Origin: Whitmania pigra
Lineage: Eukaryota > Annelida > Clitellata > Hirudinida > Haemopidae
Direction: 5' to 3'
DNA length: 64,000 nt
Assembly: GCA_021613335.1 (NCBI GenBank)
Contig: JAJTWR010000136.1
Span: 478,501-542,500 of the forward strand
Made by a program: the position numbers and the translations under genes. Positions 10,283 through 22,650 of the stretch are shown piece after piece. Under the pieces are notes generated by a model that saw only the letters and a list, made by a program, of their open reading frames with translations, did no database searches and was not told where the DNA came from. How positions within the stretch are numbered: position 1 is the stretch's first letter; every line of letters begins with the position of its first letter.

Positions 10283-13200
10283 ATGGCTATGGACAGAGAA
10301 AAGCTGAAAGTTGTTTTTAATGAGCTTGGAATTGGGAAAAATGGGTTCATCAGTATTGACGAATTTTCAAAATTGTGTGATTACTTTGGAATGGATATGT
10401 CTACCCAAGTTAGGATTTTTGCGTGTTGCACAAGTATTTGAACTTTAATTTTCAACAAGAGTGTGCACTGTAGGAACTCAAGCAACGTTTTCATAGTCTT
10501 GACACTAATGCTGATGGAAAGGTTAGCAACAATGAATTCCTGGCTGGGATGTTTAAGAAAGATTCATGGAATGACAACAAAACAAAGACCCCAGAGGAAA
10601 CTAAACCATCCAAACCTAAGGCATCAGAGGATAAAGTTCCAGAAAAATCTCCCAAAGTTACTCAAGAGCCAAAAAAAGATAACTCAAATAAGAATTCACT
10701 TCCGCCCAATCCAGAGGAAGAAAATGCTAATAAGGGCAAGTCACTGATGAATGATTTGTTTGAAAATTTTGTTAACAAGGAGCCACATTATGCAACCAGG
10801 AGTGGTGCATCTGATTGGTTGAATTACCTAGACCCAGAAAGAACAGGGTTGGCATTTTAATTGGAGCAGCTGTAAGACTGAAACTCAATAATACAATGCT
10901 AATTTTTCAAACAGCTATGTTAGTGGTGCAGAAGTTATTGATTTTTGGGAAAAAATTGGGGTGCCAAACGGAAGAAAGAATCTAGAGGTTGGAATTTAGT
11001 ATAATAAATTTTTGCTTCTAAATAAGTTAAAAATTAACTTAAAGTATTACATTGAACAGATATCAGCAATATGTTGCTTTCTAATTTATTTTAGTTTTCT
11101 CATGAATGTAGATGCTGAAGTTTGACCCAGATGGTCAGATTCAGCCATCTGATTTGTCACATGCCCTGGAAAGAGAACTTCACAAACCAGAAAACAATCC
11201 ATTGCACCAAGTTGCAGTGGATACCCTCCTCCACTCAACTGACAAATTTTGGTAATTTGTTTTTTAGAATTCAGAAGATTATTTGCAGTAATACCTATAG
11301 AATTTTTTTTTATAATAGTAAAACCCTTTTCACTTATTAAGCCATTCATCATTGGTTGTTGTGCTATCATTTCAATTAAATCACTTAAATAAATAATATT
11401 TCAATTATAACAGTTGTTGATAATTAAGATTAATCTATTCAAAGTTTATTGTAATAATATAGTAATAATAATTTTGCTTTCATTAATTTAGTAGCTTTTA
11501 TGCCATTTATTAAATAGATTTATTTTTCAAAAAGGAATGATAACCTAGACCTTGGTGAAGAATATGAGAGGCAGAATGGAGAGATTGAAGAAATGAAGAA
11601 GAACATAAAAGAATCTGAGGATGAATTGGCTGCTTTGGCTCAGAAAAAGGATATGGAAATCAAGTGGGCATCTTGCATCCCTTTATTTCATTCATTACAC
11701 AAATACACATGTTCGAGTTAATAATTGAAATTGATATATCCATAATGATTCTTAATTTGTAAGTTACTTAAATTTTTTTAAGGCTCCTTCAAGAGGCCAA
11801 TCGGAAACTGAGGGAGGCAACACCAAAGGAAGAACCCACTCCTTCTGATCCTCAAAAGGAAGATAAATTGAAAAAAATTCAAGATGAATTGGAAAAACAA
11901 CTGGAGAAATCTGCAGAGGAATGTAAGAAATTGAAGCAGAGAAACCTTTCTTTAGAGAGTGTGAGCATTAGCATCAATTCTACATTTTTCATAAAGAAAA
12001 CATTTAAAAAAATAAATGAATGAATGAATAATGATGGTAGACTTTTTTATTATTACTTGGACATTGCCATTTGGTCATTATGTTTATAGATATTGTTTAA
12101 ATTATGTAATTGATCTAATTCATTATTAATGAATCATTAATGGATTATTAATTTAAATTCCAGGAGATTGAAAAATTAAAGAAAGATCTGGAAATGATGG
12201 ATGATGCTTCTGCTCTCCTCAGTAAAGAGAATGAACAGCTCAGAGAAGATCTCAAAGTTTGTTGAGATATAAATATGTGAGCTTAAACATAATATTTAGC
12301 AATTGTAATGAATCACAAGGATTTATTCTTAATGCAAGTGGTATGGTAATTTGGGGCAACGTTTGATTTCCTTCTTTCTTCATTCTTTTTTCTCATTTAC
12401 AAACAGAATCTTGATTTTATTCTCCTAAATTAGCTCTGGACTGTTGAGAGGAGGGAAAGTGTCATTACCAGATTAACATAACAGTAATGTTAATAATAAT
12501 AAGGGCTCTTGGCTGCAGTGCCTAGGTTCATGAGGTTTGTCAAGATAGAACTTGCCAATGGATAATTGGCTGTGGCCTGTGTCTATGGCTGCCAGTCTGT
12601 AACTGGCATGCTCCATCTAGTAATGGATGTTAAGGTAAAAGCAGCACTGATATTTGTTTTTTTCAGAATTCAAGTTCTCCAAAGCTACAAGATGTGCCTT
12701 CTTCACAATCACTTGATATTGGTATGAAGATAATTTATTTAGTTTTCAATAAAATCTTCTTTTTGCCTGGTTTTCCCCTGCATAGTTTTATACCATATAA
12801 GATATATCTAGTTTTCAAATAAAATCTTTAGTTTATTAGTTGAGATGTAATTCCAATAAAAATAAATGAAAAAAAACTAAATTTCTAAGTTCTAGACCAG
12901 GTCAATATTTTTTTGAGCAGATGACGGCATGAGCCCTGATGAGGTTCGAGAAAAGGTTAAAGGCGAGTTGGATCGGATTCAGAGGTTGGCATCGATGGAG
13001 AGGAAGGAAACCGAGGGGACCTTCTTGATGGAAATATCTGAACTGGAAAGGAAACATGCGGAGCAGTTGGATCAGATGAAGAAAGACCATGATAAGGAGA
13101 AGGTGTTTTGGTTGTAATTTCGTTGCATTTAAACATGTTTGAAATTTATAAATTGCTTTATATTTAGTATGATTATATATATAATATATAAAATGTTGTG

Positions 13201-16200
13201 CATGATATAAATCTTTATAAAAAGTATTAACTAGAATTAGACTGATTGTCTCAATCTCAATTTTGGTTGTATTTTCTTATTCAATAGGCAGACATGATCT
13301 CTAAGCACAAGAGAGATCTTGAGGATGCCTTGGCTAAAAAGGAGAAGGAACTGATGACAGATTATGCCTTGGATAAGATGAACTCATCACCACCTGACCC
13401 CACTGCACAGCTGGAAGAAAATATTTCTGAACTGGAAAAAGAAATCAAGTTTAGAAAAATGAATCTAATTAGTTGTCATGGTTTTAAAAGTTTAATTGCT
13501 TATGAAATAATGTTTCAGAAAGTTTTCTTTGTTTTGCTACTAGTATTGTTCTCAGCTCAGCATCATAATTAGAAAGTCACCATGTTTCCCCAAAAATAAG
13601 ACAGTGCCTTACATTAATTTTTGCCCCAAAAGGCTTGCTAGGGCTCATTTTCGGGGAGTTTCATTATCAACAATCCACCAGAACTTTTTATGTTAAACAA
13701 ATTATTAAGCATTTATTAATTGAAGTAATATCTTAAAAGAATGATAAAAAAAACCCTTCAATAGAATAAATTTTTTTTTAATTTATTCAAATACAGTCAT
13801 ATCAACTTCTTCTGGACCATTATTATTAATCTCTGATTTCTGAATTCCTGCCTGAATTTTTTGCGCTTTAATTTCCCGCAGAACTTCGATCCCTCACATT
13901 TAGCAAGATAACGCTCCTTAAATGAGTATTTCTTGTTCACGTACCTTCCCATATTGTCAACACAACTGTCTGTGATTTTACTGTATTCTTAACCTTACTC
14001 ACAACCTTTTGCAGGTTTGGGTTCACAGAGTTTCTGACCAACACTTGCACTTCTTAGCATTTCTCTCGTCCACCTGATAACTGAGGTCATCATACTCTGC
14101 TTGTCATTTGAGGATCATTCGGCTATCTAACTTCTATATATTATTACTAATATATTTTCTCTACAGAAAGCTATAAGATTTTTCTTCAGTGAGTTTTCTA
14201 CGATTTCTTTCTTGTATTCATTAGTATAGCTTTTTCTTTTTGTACTCATCTTGTCAAAATAACTATTAATGGTAAATCAGTTGCACATACAGTGCACTAA
14301 ATAAAGATTCATAAACTCAATCTGATACAGCTGTGTTCTATTCATATCTGCTTGACCTCTTACATTTTACATATAATACTTATAATAGTTATCCTTGTCA
14401 TTATTTGTACTTTATTGTATTAATAATATTTCACTAAAAGTTTAATGACATTAAAAATTTATAGCTTATAATTCAACATATTATTGGGTTATAACAGACC
14501 TATGGTACGACCGTAAAGGCTGGCTGACGATCTTTACTGGGGTTTACTTTTGGGCTAGGGCTTATGTTTCGAGCATCTTGAAAAATCGTGCTAGGGTTTA
14601 TTTTAGGGAAAACATGGTATTTCTGGATGTGTCTCTGATTTTTCATGATTATAATAACAATATATAAGAAACATAACAATGTATATGTCTAAACAATTTT
14701 TGACAGGAAGAAAAATGAAGAACTTTTAAAACAAGCAGAAGAATTGTCTAAAAAATCAAAGCTTATTGAAAACTTAAATTCAAAGAGTGTGAAGGAGGTT
14801 TTGGTACAAACTGATTCCTTTGACCTTAAAGATGAAAGTGAGGCAGCTGCGAAGGTGGAGGTTCCAAAAAAAGTATTTACAAATGTCGCAACAGAAACTG
14901 AACCATTAAATATATTGGAAAATAAAAATTTGAAGAAGGATGAGGTCATTCCAAAAAAAATATTTACAAATGTCTCAACAGAAACTGAACCAATAAATAT
15001 ATTGGAAGATAAAGGTTTGGAGAAAATTCCTCTTGAAAAATCTGCCACCATTTTAAGAAAAGAGAATGATATGAAATCACTTCCACCTGTTATGATGGAT
15101 GCTTCAACTGAAATGGATCCTAAAGAATCCCCACTGGATAATTTTAACAATGTAGTTGCAGAGAAACCAGTTTTATTAGATAAAAACACAGAAACAGAAA
15201 CGGAAATCCATCTATCCGATTCATCGGATAGTGTCCAAAAAAGAGAGTTTGAGTCCAAATTGGCCAATACTTTGGATAAGCTAAAGGATGCTGAGACAAA
15301 AAACAAAGAATTAACCAAGGAAAATGAGAAATTAAAAACTGATCATGAGAAGGAAATTGAGGACATTAAGTCATCCCATGCAAAAGATTTGGATGACATA
15401 AAAATGTCTCATGATGCCCAAATGAAAGACTTGTCTGAGAAGCATGGTCGTGATGTTGCAGATATTAAGAAAGTTCAGGAGGAGGAGATATTGAATCTTC
15501 AAGAAGAACAGGATATGATCAAGACATCTACAGATCAAAAATTAGAAGTTGCTAACAAAAAAGTTGCAGACTTAACTGAAGAGTTATCGCAGATTGATGC
15601 GATCACCGAAGCGCTCGAGAAAAAGTTGGACGAATGTGATCAGAAAATTACCAACCAAGAACAAGAGCTTGCTGCAAAAGACAGTGAGTTGGCAACTAAA
15701 AGCAATGAAATAAAAGAGAAAGAAGAAATAATTGCTGATCTAGAAAAACAGTTGGAAGAACTTTTGACAAAGCCTCCAGAACCAGAAGTAGACAACAGTG
15801 CGAAAGAAACAGGAAATGGTATAGAAAAATTAAGAGAAGATTACGAATCACAGATTGCTCAGATGAAAAAAGATCATGAGGCAAAGATCGAAACCCTTCG
15901 CAAGGATCTTTCAACAACACCAAGCAGAGACCTGACTGCCAGGCGATTTACTCTGCCTACCGGTGGAACAAAAGAAGATGAAATCCATCCAAAGTTCTCA
16001 GATCTGATCAAAGGCTTTGAGAACAAAATATCTGATTCTGAAAACATTACAAAACCTTTAAAAAAACTTGGTAAGATATCTGAGGAACCGATTAAAAATG
16101 TTGATGCTGGTCCACATGAACTAAATAAGGATGAAGTTGTACAAGATTATGAGTCTAAAATTGCAGACATGAAAAAGAAATTTGAGACTGAGAAGAAAGA

Positions 16201-19200
16201 CATGACTCAAAAACACGAAGACAATTTAAAAAAGGAAAAAGATGTAGTAAATGACTTGGAAGAGAAAATGAACGAAATAGAGAAGAAGAAAAATAAGGAA
16301 CTTTCCGATGTTATAAAGGATTACGAAGACAAAATTGCTGAAATCAAAAAACAAGCTCAACAAGAAAAAGAAGCGTTAGAAGCAAAACTCAAAGATCTAG
16401 AAAAAACAGAGATCGAGGGTTTTAGGCGACCAACAAGATCCCTCTTGCCGACTGAAGAATCGGTTCTTTTGAGCAGTGGAAGAGGTACAAAAAATGCACC
16501 TGATATCATCCAAGAATATGAAAAGAAACTGGAAGAATTAAAGAAGCAGGCTGAAAAAGAGAAGAAAGATCAGAAAGAGGCATATGAACTAGAGGCAGAA
16601 AGAGCCAAAGACGATTTTCGAATTGCTCTGGCACAACTGAACAAGGCCATGGATGACAAATTGGCACAAGCAAAGGCGTTGGATGAATCAGCAAATGATG
16701 ACAGGATCAAAGATCTCACCAATGATTATGAACAAAAGATATATGACTTGAAGCTGGAAAATGATAGACAGAGTGCCCAACTTCAGCAACAAATTGCTCA
16801 AAGAGATGAAGAACTGAAAGAGAAATATAAGGATCTGTTAAAAGTACTAAAGGATAGGAAAGATGGGGAAATAGAATTGCTTAACAACACCATTAAGAAT
16901 CTCAGAAAAGAACTTACTGATATGGTCCTTAACATTTTTCATTGAACATTAAGAAATTTAATTTATCTATAGAAGCATAAATTTATAAATAACTATCTTT
17001 GTTCAGCATTGTATGAAACAATGTCTCTCATGTACAGCTTTTGTGCTCGATGTTATCTTTTAATAATCCAGAGAAAGAATGCTTTGCAAATTCTTCCAAA
17101 AGACCCAGGACTTGAACTCCTGCAGAGGAATCAGATAGATGATTTGGCAAAGGAGAACAAGAAATTAAGAGCAGAAAATTTACAGGTGAAATAATAACCC
17201 CATAATTGAGACTTAACTGATTTAACCGAGATTGGACATACATCCATATGGACATACATTGCTTCATTTTAATCTGATTACATTTTGATAACAGAATTGT
17301 TAAACTCTTCATTAAAAAAAAACACTAAATCTCAAGCAATCAAAAGATCTCAAGCTTTTATTATAAATATTCATGATATGATCCTCTTTCCTGTTATAGT
17401 TCCAAGCAGATTTGGATGCCAGGAAAGATTCTGATGACACAAAAACAGACAGTTTTCAAAAGCTTTTGGTAACCTTTCGTGACTTTAATTGTAAATTACT
17501 TTGCTGAAATTCAAATTTAATTGACTCAAATGCAACTTTAACATTTAAATTGTTTTGACCGCTTCATATTGATTCAGCTGCACAATGCTGACTTGAATGC
17601 TGAAAAAGATCTCCTGAAAGACCAGCTGAAAAGGACCTTGGACCAGGTTTTAAATTTGTGATGAATGTCACTTGTAAACATATAAGCAGTGTGTAAAATG
17701 GTAATAGAAAATGTAGTCCCGAGAACCGTGAGGTTCCTATTCTAGGAGGTGTAGAAAGAGATTGAGGTGATTTTATTCTATTTTTCCTTAAAAACTGAAC
17801 TGGCTCTGGGCTGTGTCTTAAACCGGAGATAGCTACTATTTTAGACGTTAACGACCTTTCTGAGTACGAATTCGACAAACACGTATTAGCTAAAGGTTTT
17901 GACGTCCGGGGCTAAACTGGTAATGTGCGCCTCACCTTAAAATTATTAATTTAACGTCCAATTTTTGTAATTTGATGCCCAACATTTCTAATTTGGTGTC
18001 CCCATCTACTCAACTGGAATTCGAGAGTAATCTGTGTACGAGGTTTCTCTTTGAGGCATAGACTTAAGGCGCAAGCCTGTCTTCGATATTATAGCACTTA
18101 TGCTGTCTTAAGCTTGCTAAAATATAAAAACTACGAAATAACTAATATAGAATAACGAATTCTTGGTTTAAGGGTAGTAGATGAGTGTGTGTTAGTTTTA
18201 AACGTTTATCTGTGTTTGGTCTTTTAAATTTGAAAACCTATTAAGACTCGTTGCAATTCTGCGTGACTTTCTTGGATCTACAGTAGGTATTTTTATAACT
18301 AAATATTTTCCTCCACCGTTTTACTCCGAGCAGACTAAAGATTAGCGCTATCACAATTGGATCCTATCCACTTACAATTTAAGCTATAAATAGTTCATTA
18401 TATATATCTTAAGATTTTTAAAAACAATTCAAATTACAAATAGCTTGCCAAATAACGTTATTTATTCCGTACAAGCTAGGGATTAATTCAAGTAGATGTT
18501 ATTTCTGCATTAAATACTATCTTCTTGGGTGGAAATCGGCTATAGATTTAATGTTCATCTTGATGGAACTCATTGGTCTATTCATGTTGAATTGGGAATT
18601 AGGTTGTGGAGCAATAATCTTCGGTGCTGGTGTACTTTGAGGTGGAACTTTATTTGGTTCAGTCTTGAGACCTTTGCCCATAGTCATGGTGGCAACGAGA
18701 TTGTATGTGTCGTTTGAGGTGGCCATCTGCATTTGCGATCCTTTGGGTGCAGAATCAGACTCCAAGTTTTCTCTCGACGTTTTCAGTACTGCCTGCACCA
18801 TATTGGTCAGTTTAAAGAAAGCATTCTGTTGCTTTCTTAGATTATCTGGAGATGTTAATTCTATTTTTTTCTGAAACTGAGTCATTAGTGCCTCAGCTTC
18901 TGGTTCTAGTTTTGTTCTCAAGTAATTGGGTACTGTTTCGTGATTAACGATGGTTGTTCGTCCTTCTGTCAGTTGTGCCAAATGAGGATCTTCGACAGGT
19001 TCCACATGGATTGGCAGAACGGTATAATTTTTTAGTTTAGGCATTCTCTCGCTGTTTAAAGCTCTAGTCAGAAGAGCTATCTGTCCGGTAATGTGGGAGT
19101 AATCCACTAGCATGTCATTCCAGTTAAGAGTATCGTGTTCAATTTCAAGCTTCATAATTAAGTTTTGAATTGCTTGAGAGATGTCCTTAATTCTTTGGCA

Positions 19201-20950
19201 TATGATCTCTTGCCCTGCGATGAGGAGTTTCTCCTCGCGAGACTGCATCGTTTCTGTTGAAATGGGAAATAATTGAATTTATCTACTTTAGTCTCGTAGT
19301 CAGTTGAGTGAAACTCTTAAATATTATGTTTTTTTTTTCGAATTAAACTTTAGCGAAGCTTTTAAAAGAGAATATGTGTTATAACTGAAAGCTTATTTTG
19401 TCAATTTGTTGTTACCTGTTTGGATTATCGTCCTTTGTGAGATTACCAGGGCAGTTACTACCCGAAGTTTTATTGGATGAGCTCTGTTAACCAAAGATCA
19501 TCAGTTGTTATAATATTGAAGATCGTGAGCTGATAGCAAATTTTAAAATTGTGTTTACTTATTAATTTTAATCGTAAAATTGCAAATTTGACGGAGGTTA
19601 TGATCCGTGTTCAAACAACACCATCTCGCATTTAAGTCTTCATAGCCAAAAAAAGCTAATAGAGAGCAAACTAACGTCAAACAATATAGCTTTCATTATC
19701 TCGGCTAAGATGTTCTGCAACATCTCTTCTCAGGGGTGGATTTTTGCCTTAAAATTATACAATTATCTATGGAGTCATTAAATAATGATCATTCGTTATG
19801 GCTTATCTGGGCAGTTTGGCAAAGGTATACGCAGGTTTATTTAGGACAAATAGCCGGCCAAATTATAGACATTGTCGACCATGAGGAGCATCGTCCAGCT
19901 TCGGTAACGTACTAAATAGCATTATCACAAGACTTACAATATTCTTGAACGCGAGCCGAACAGGAGGGTCCTGAATGGCGATCTTGACGTTCCCTGTGTC
20001 AATGCTTACAAATGCATGAAGCGAGCGTTCTTAATAATCACTTCTTAAGCGTGTACGAGTTTAAACGTGTACGTTAACTGGCAAATAATTTAACAACATA
20101 GCCTTTTTTAGACATTAATTATTTCCAGTAATGTGTGTCACATATTTCAGTTGAACAAGGTCACCGATACCTTGACTGCATTGACCTCTCAGCATAGGGC
20201 TGATAAGAAAGCTTGGTCATTAGCCAGTCAAAAACTGGTTGATCCTCTCAAGCACCAAGAATTGGTTGATAAAGTTTCTAAACTAGAAGCAACTAATCAG
20301 AGAATGCAAGCCATTTTGGAACGCAACCAATTAGAGACCAGCAAAGCATTGACATGTTGGTTTGACTTTTTTATATTTAACATACCAAAGGAAGCTCATA
20401 TGTTGACTTATTTACAATGTTTTCAGCAACTAGAGAGTCATATGATAAAGAAATTAATGATTTACTGAGAGAAAAAGATGCCATTAATGATCAAGCACAA
20501 AGACTCAGGAAAGTTGTAGAAGATAAAGACAGGCAATTAATTGAAGCTGTAAGATTGGCCAAAGAAATTCTAATGATCAAATTTATTTTTAAAGGCATAC
20601 AAATTTTACTACATTTACAATTAAGCATAGTTTATTAGTGTTACTAACTATTCATGATAATAATATTTATACTTTGTTGATCAATTAAATAAATATCAAT
20701 TAAGATATTAATTATCAAAGTACTCTTATTTGAATGAACTTGATTAAAAAACTTGTCTCAGGCTGGAAAGCAAGACAAAGGCAATAGACTGACAAAGGAC
20801 TTGTATGTGGAAAATGCAAGACTCGTCAAGTACCTACAGCAACTGGAAAAACAGATTCTGGAAGCCAATTCCAAAATCCAAATGCTTGAGGAGAAGTGTC
20901 TTGTGCTGGGAAACCTCATCAGGAAAATTTGCCCAGCTGCCATTAGTTAA
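10283..20950 (+). CDS. NIN: Ninein/ninein-like centrosomal protein
   Basis: Seventeen exons join in phase into 1495 residues: 10283-10408, 10474-10847, 10915-10987, 11112-11251, 11535-11663, 11783-11960, 12164-12256, 12667-12721, 12921-13102, 13288-13448, 14707-16924, 17081-17185, 17400-17468, 17578-17646, 20151-20355, 20427-20548, 20762-20950. The N-terminus aligns with the second EF-hand region of vertebrate ninein. The loop DTNADGKVSNNE is a canonical calcium loop, while the others (FDPDGQIQPSDL) are degenerate. A long heptad coiled coil follows, mostly in the 2.2-kb exon. The C-terminus (LYVENARLVKYLQ and a final KICPAA-like end) matches the ninein tail. Ninein anchors microtubule minus ends at subdistal appendages and acts as a dynein adaptor. 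The vertebrate N-terminal EF-hand and GTP-binding-like stretch before this point is absent, so the protein is shorter than human ninein. NIN and NINL are not separable here. One intron hosts MED8 on the other strand. Confidence 0.85.
13579..14619. mobile_element. Tc1/mariner-like DNA transposon copy with terminal inverted repeats
   Basis: The element lies wholly in the ninein intron between 13448 and 14707. The left end reads CCATGTTTCCCCAAAAATAA and the right end, read on the minus strand, CCATGTTTTCCCTAAAATAA: an imperfect terminal inverted repeat. The right end is followed by TA and the left is preceded by CA, consistent with a decayed TA target duplication. The inner ends repeat the theme of the tips (GGGCTTATTTT-like and GCTAGGGTTTATTTT). 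I recall TIRs of this CCATGTTTCCCC type from widespread animal DNA transposons. No intact transposase frame is visible, so this is a non-autonomous or decayed copy of about 1.04 kb. Confidence 0.7.
18517..19248 (-). CDS. MED8: Mediator complex subunit 8, nested inside a ninein intron
   Basis: A single uninterrupted frame of 243 residues starts at the ATG at 19248 and stops at 18517. MED8 is a head-module subunit of Mediator, the co-activator that bridges transcription factors and RNA polymerase II. The family hallmarks are visible: an N-terminal MQSREEK start, a helical region with the LNWNDML and TGQIALLTRALNSE segments, the TEGR motif followed by HETVPNYLRTK, and a C-terminus with MGKGLKTE and SIKMNIKS. 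Human MED8 is 268 residues, so the length is normal. The gene lies antisense in the ninein intron between 17646 and 20151. A CAACAG just before the start could be the acceptor of an intron in the 5' UTR. The coding part has no intron, unlike every neighbour, which leaves retroposition as one possible origin. Confidence 0.92.
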   Translation of the reverse strand: MQSREEKLLIAGQEIICQRIKDISQAIQNLIMKLEIEHDTLNWNDMLVDYSHITGQIALLTRALNSERMPKLKNYTVLPIHVEPVEDPHLAQLTEGRTTIVNHETVPNYLRTKLEPEAEALMTQFQKKIELTSPDNLRKQQNAFFKLTNMVQAVLKTSRENLESDSAPKGSQMQMATSNDTYNLVATMTMGKGLKTEPNKVPPQSTPAPKIIAPQPNSQFNMNRPMSSIKMNIKSIADFHPRR

Positions 20951-22650
20951 TTTAAATGTGATTAAGCTCAAAGTATTTGAGATTTTATAATTTGTGGTGT
21001 GTTAGTTTTTACTGATTAAGTCATAATTTTTTGTGCCTTTTAAAATGCAAAGCATTATTCAATCTGCCACTTAGAAGATCTGTATTATCTAGTGATATGC
21101 CTGAGATTGATATTCCAATTATGAGTATATATGAGATTTATTTCAGATTCCTTTAAATATGTCCTTCTCGTATTTATTCCAACCATTCCTTGCTGAATCA
21201 GTGTGCCTTGCTATTTTTATTTAATATTTAATATTTGGCTATTTTTGGTGGCAGTAATTTTTGAGTTTAAGTATTGGATATTTTTTATTGGGTTAAGCAG
21301 CTTGTTGATTTTTCACGTATTTGCTGTTTAAACTATTTTTTACCGATTAACGTGTTGTTTTATTTGATGTGTTTTATCCCTAATCACATTTTGTTCTATA
21401 AAAAATATCACTGCCTTATTGCTTTAAAAACTCTTTATCCATAAATTATTTTCAAATTCTTTTGAAAATTATGTGTTTAATTTGTTCATTGTTTCAGTGA
21501 TAATACTATTTAACAAATTTGGGGTTTTTTGTATAATAATAACCGAAAAAGAAAATATTTCCACGTGATTTCAGGTCTTTTTGAAGCAACTTCATTCTTG
21601 TGCGGAGATTATGCGCCGAAAAATTTTGCCATATCACGACTTTTAAATAACTTGAAAAACTTTAAAGTCTATTTAGAAGGTCAAAGATATTTACTTGTCT
21701 TCCGTCAGCAGACACTTATATAATGGTAAAAGCCTAGTCTCTAACGTAGCTGAAGTTAGCAGACACTCACACTTACTTTTAATGCGAAGATTTAAATGAT
21801 AACATTTGGAAACTACGTTTCAAATGCTTTTTAAAAATGGTCATATCTCAATCATAGGAAGGCTTTGTTTTTTTTATATTATTTGGAAAAAAATAAATAA
21901 AAGTGCAGAAATAAAACATTAAGTTTCAGTATTTAAATTTATGTAAATAATAATTTATTGGTATAGAAATGCGTTAGTTTAAATATGTATAGCATTATTA
22001 CACATCCAGAATCATCGTTACTTTCTACAAAACCAACTCAAAGACTAGGTTTTTACCATTATATTAGTGCTTACTGGCGGAAGACAAGTAGGCATTTGCA
22101 AAATCTCGAAAACTTCTAGAAATTGCGTTTTTGGGTAATCTTAAAATAGGTGAATAAGTTAGCTGCACTAATGGTATAATTTAAAGGAATTGAACAAAAA
22201 TTGTTTGTTTTTAATGTGTTGAATGATACTATTTGATTCATAATTAGAACATCAGAGTTAAGCAATATCGCTAGATATGACTATTATTTTAGCAATCAAC
22301 GATTAATATTAAATTTTAAAAAATGTAGCATAATAATAATTATTAACTTATAACGTCATAAAAACTACATGGCAAATTGTTATTTGCACTACTTTTAGTT
22401 GTTGAGTATTCTTGTTTTGCTTGCCGGAATGGTTGGGATTTTGGGTCCATACTTTTAGTGATTGAAATGCACTTTTTAAGTTATCGTTGAACCACGAATT
22501 GTAATTTATTACACATTAGTACTCGTATAGTTGTCTAATGTAACATGGCGCTTGCTAATTACAGATTAAATTAATTACTAGTTAAAATAATGTTATCACC
22601 TTTGTTGTAAATGTATTAAAGGCTAATACTTGCTTGTTTAAAATTTTTAG
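20951..22650. other. Intergenic region between ninein and WDR61
   Basis: AT-rich sequence holding the ninein 3' UTR, an imperfect inverted repeat (listed separately) and, somewhere, the first exon and promoter of WDR61. I could not place the first WDR61 exon: several ATG-GT combinations exist but none is convincing. The 64-residue open frame at 21529-21723 ends inside the inverted repeat and is not supported. Confidence 0.45.
21692..22090. repeat. Imperfect inverted repeat, MITE- or foldback-like
   Basis: The arm at about 21692-21740 (CTTGTCTTCCGTCAGCAGAC, then CACTTATATAATGGTAAAAG and CCTAGTCT) recurs in reverse complement at about 22042-22090 (AGACTAGGTTTTTACCATTA, then TATTAGTGCTTACTGGCGGA and AGACAAG). 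The arms are nearly 50 bases long with about six mismatches and are separated by about 300 bases of AT-rich sequence. A non-autonomous DNA element or a foldback element would explain this. No target duplication was established. Confidence 0.6.

Noticed and set aside
14689..15318. 209-codon minus-strand frame
   Set aside because: Antisense shadow of the lysine/glutamate-rich ninein exon; the plus-strand frame has the splice sites and the family match.
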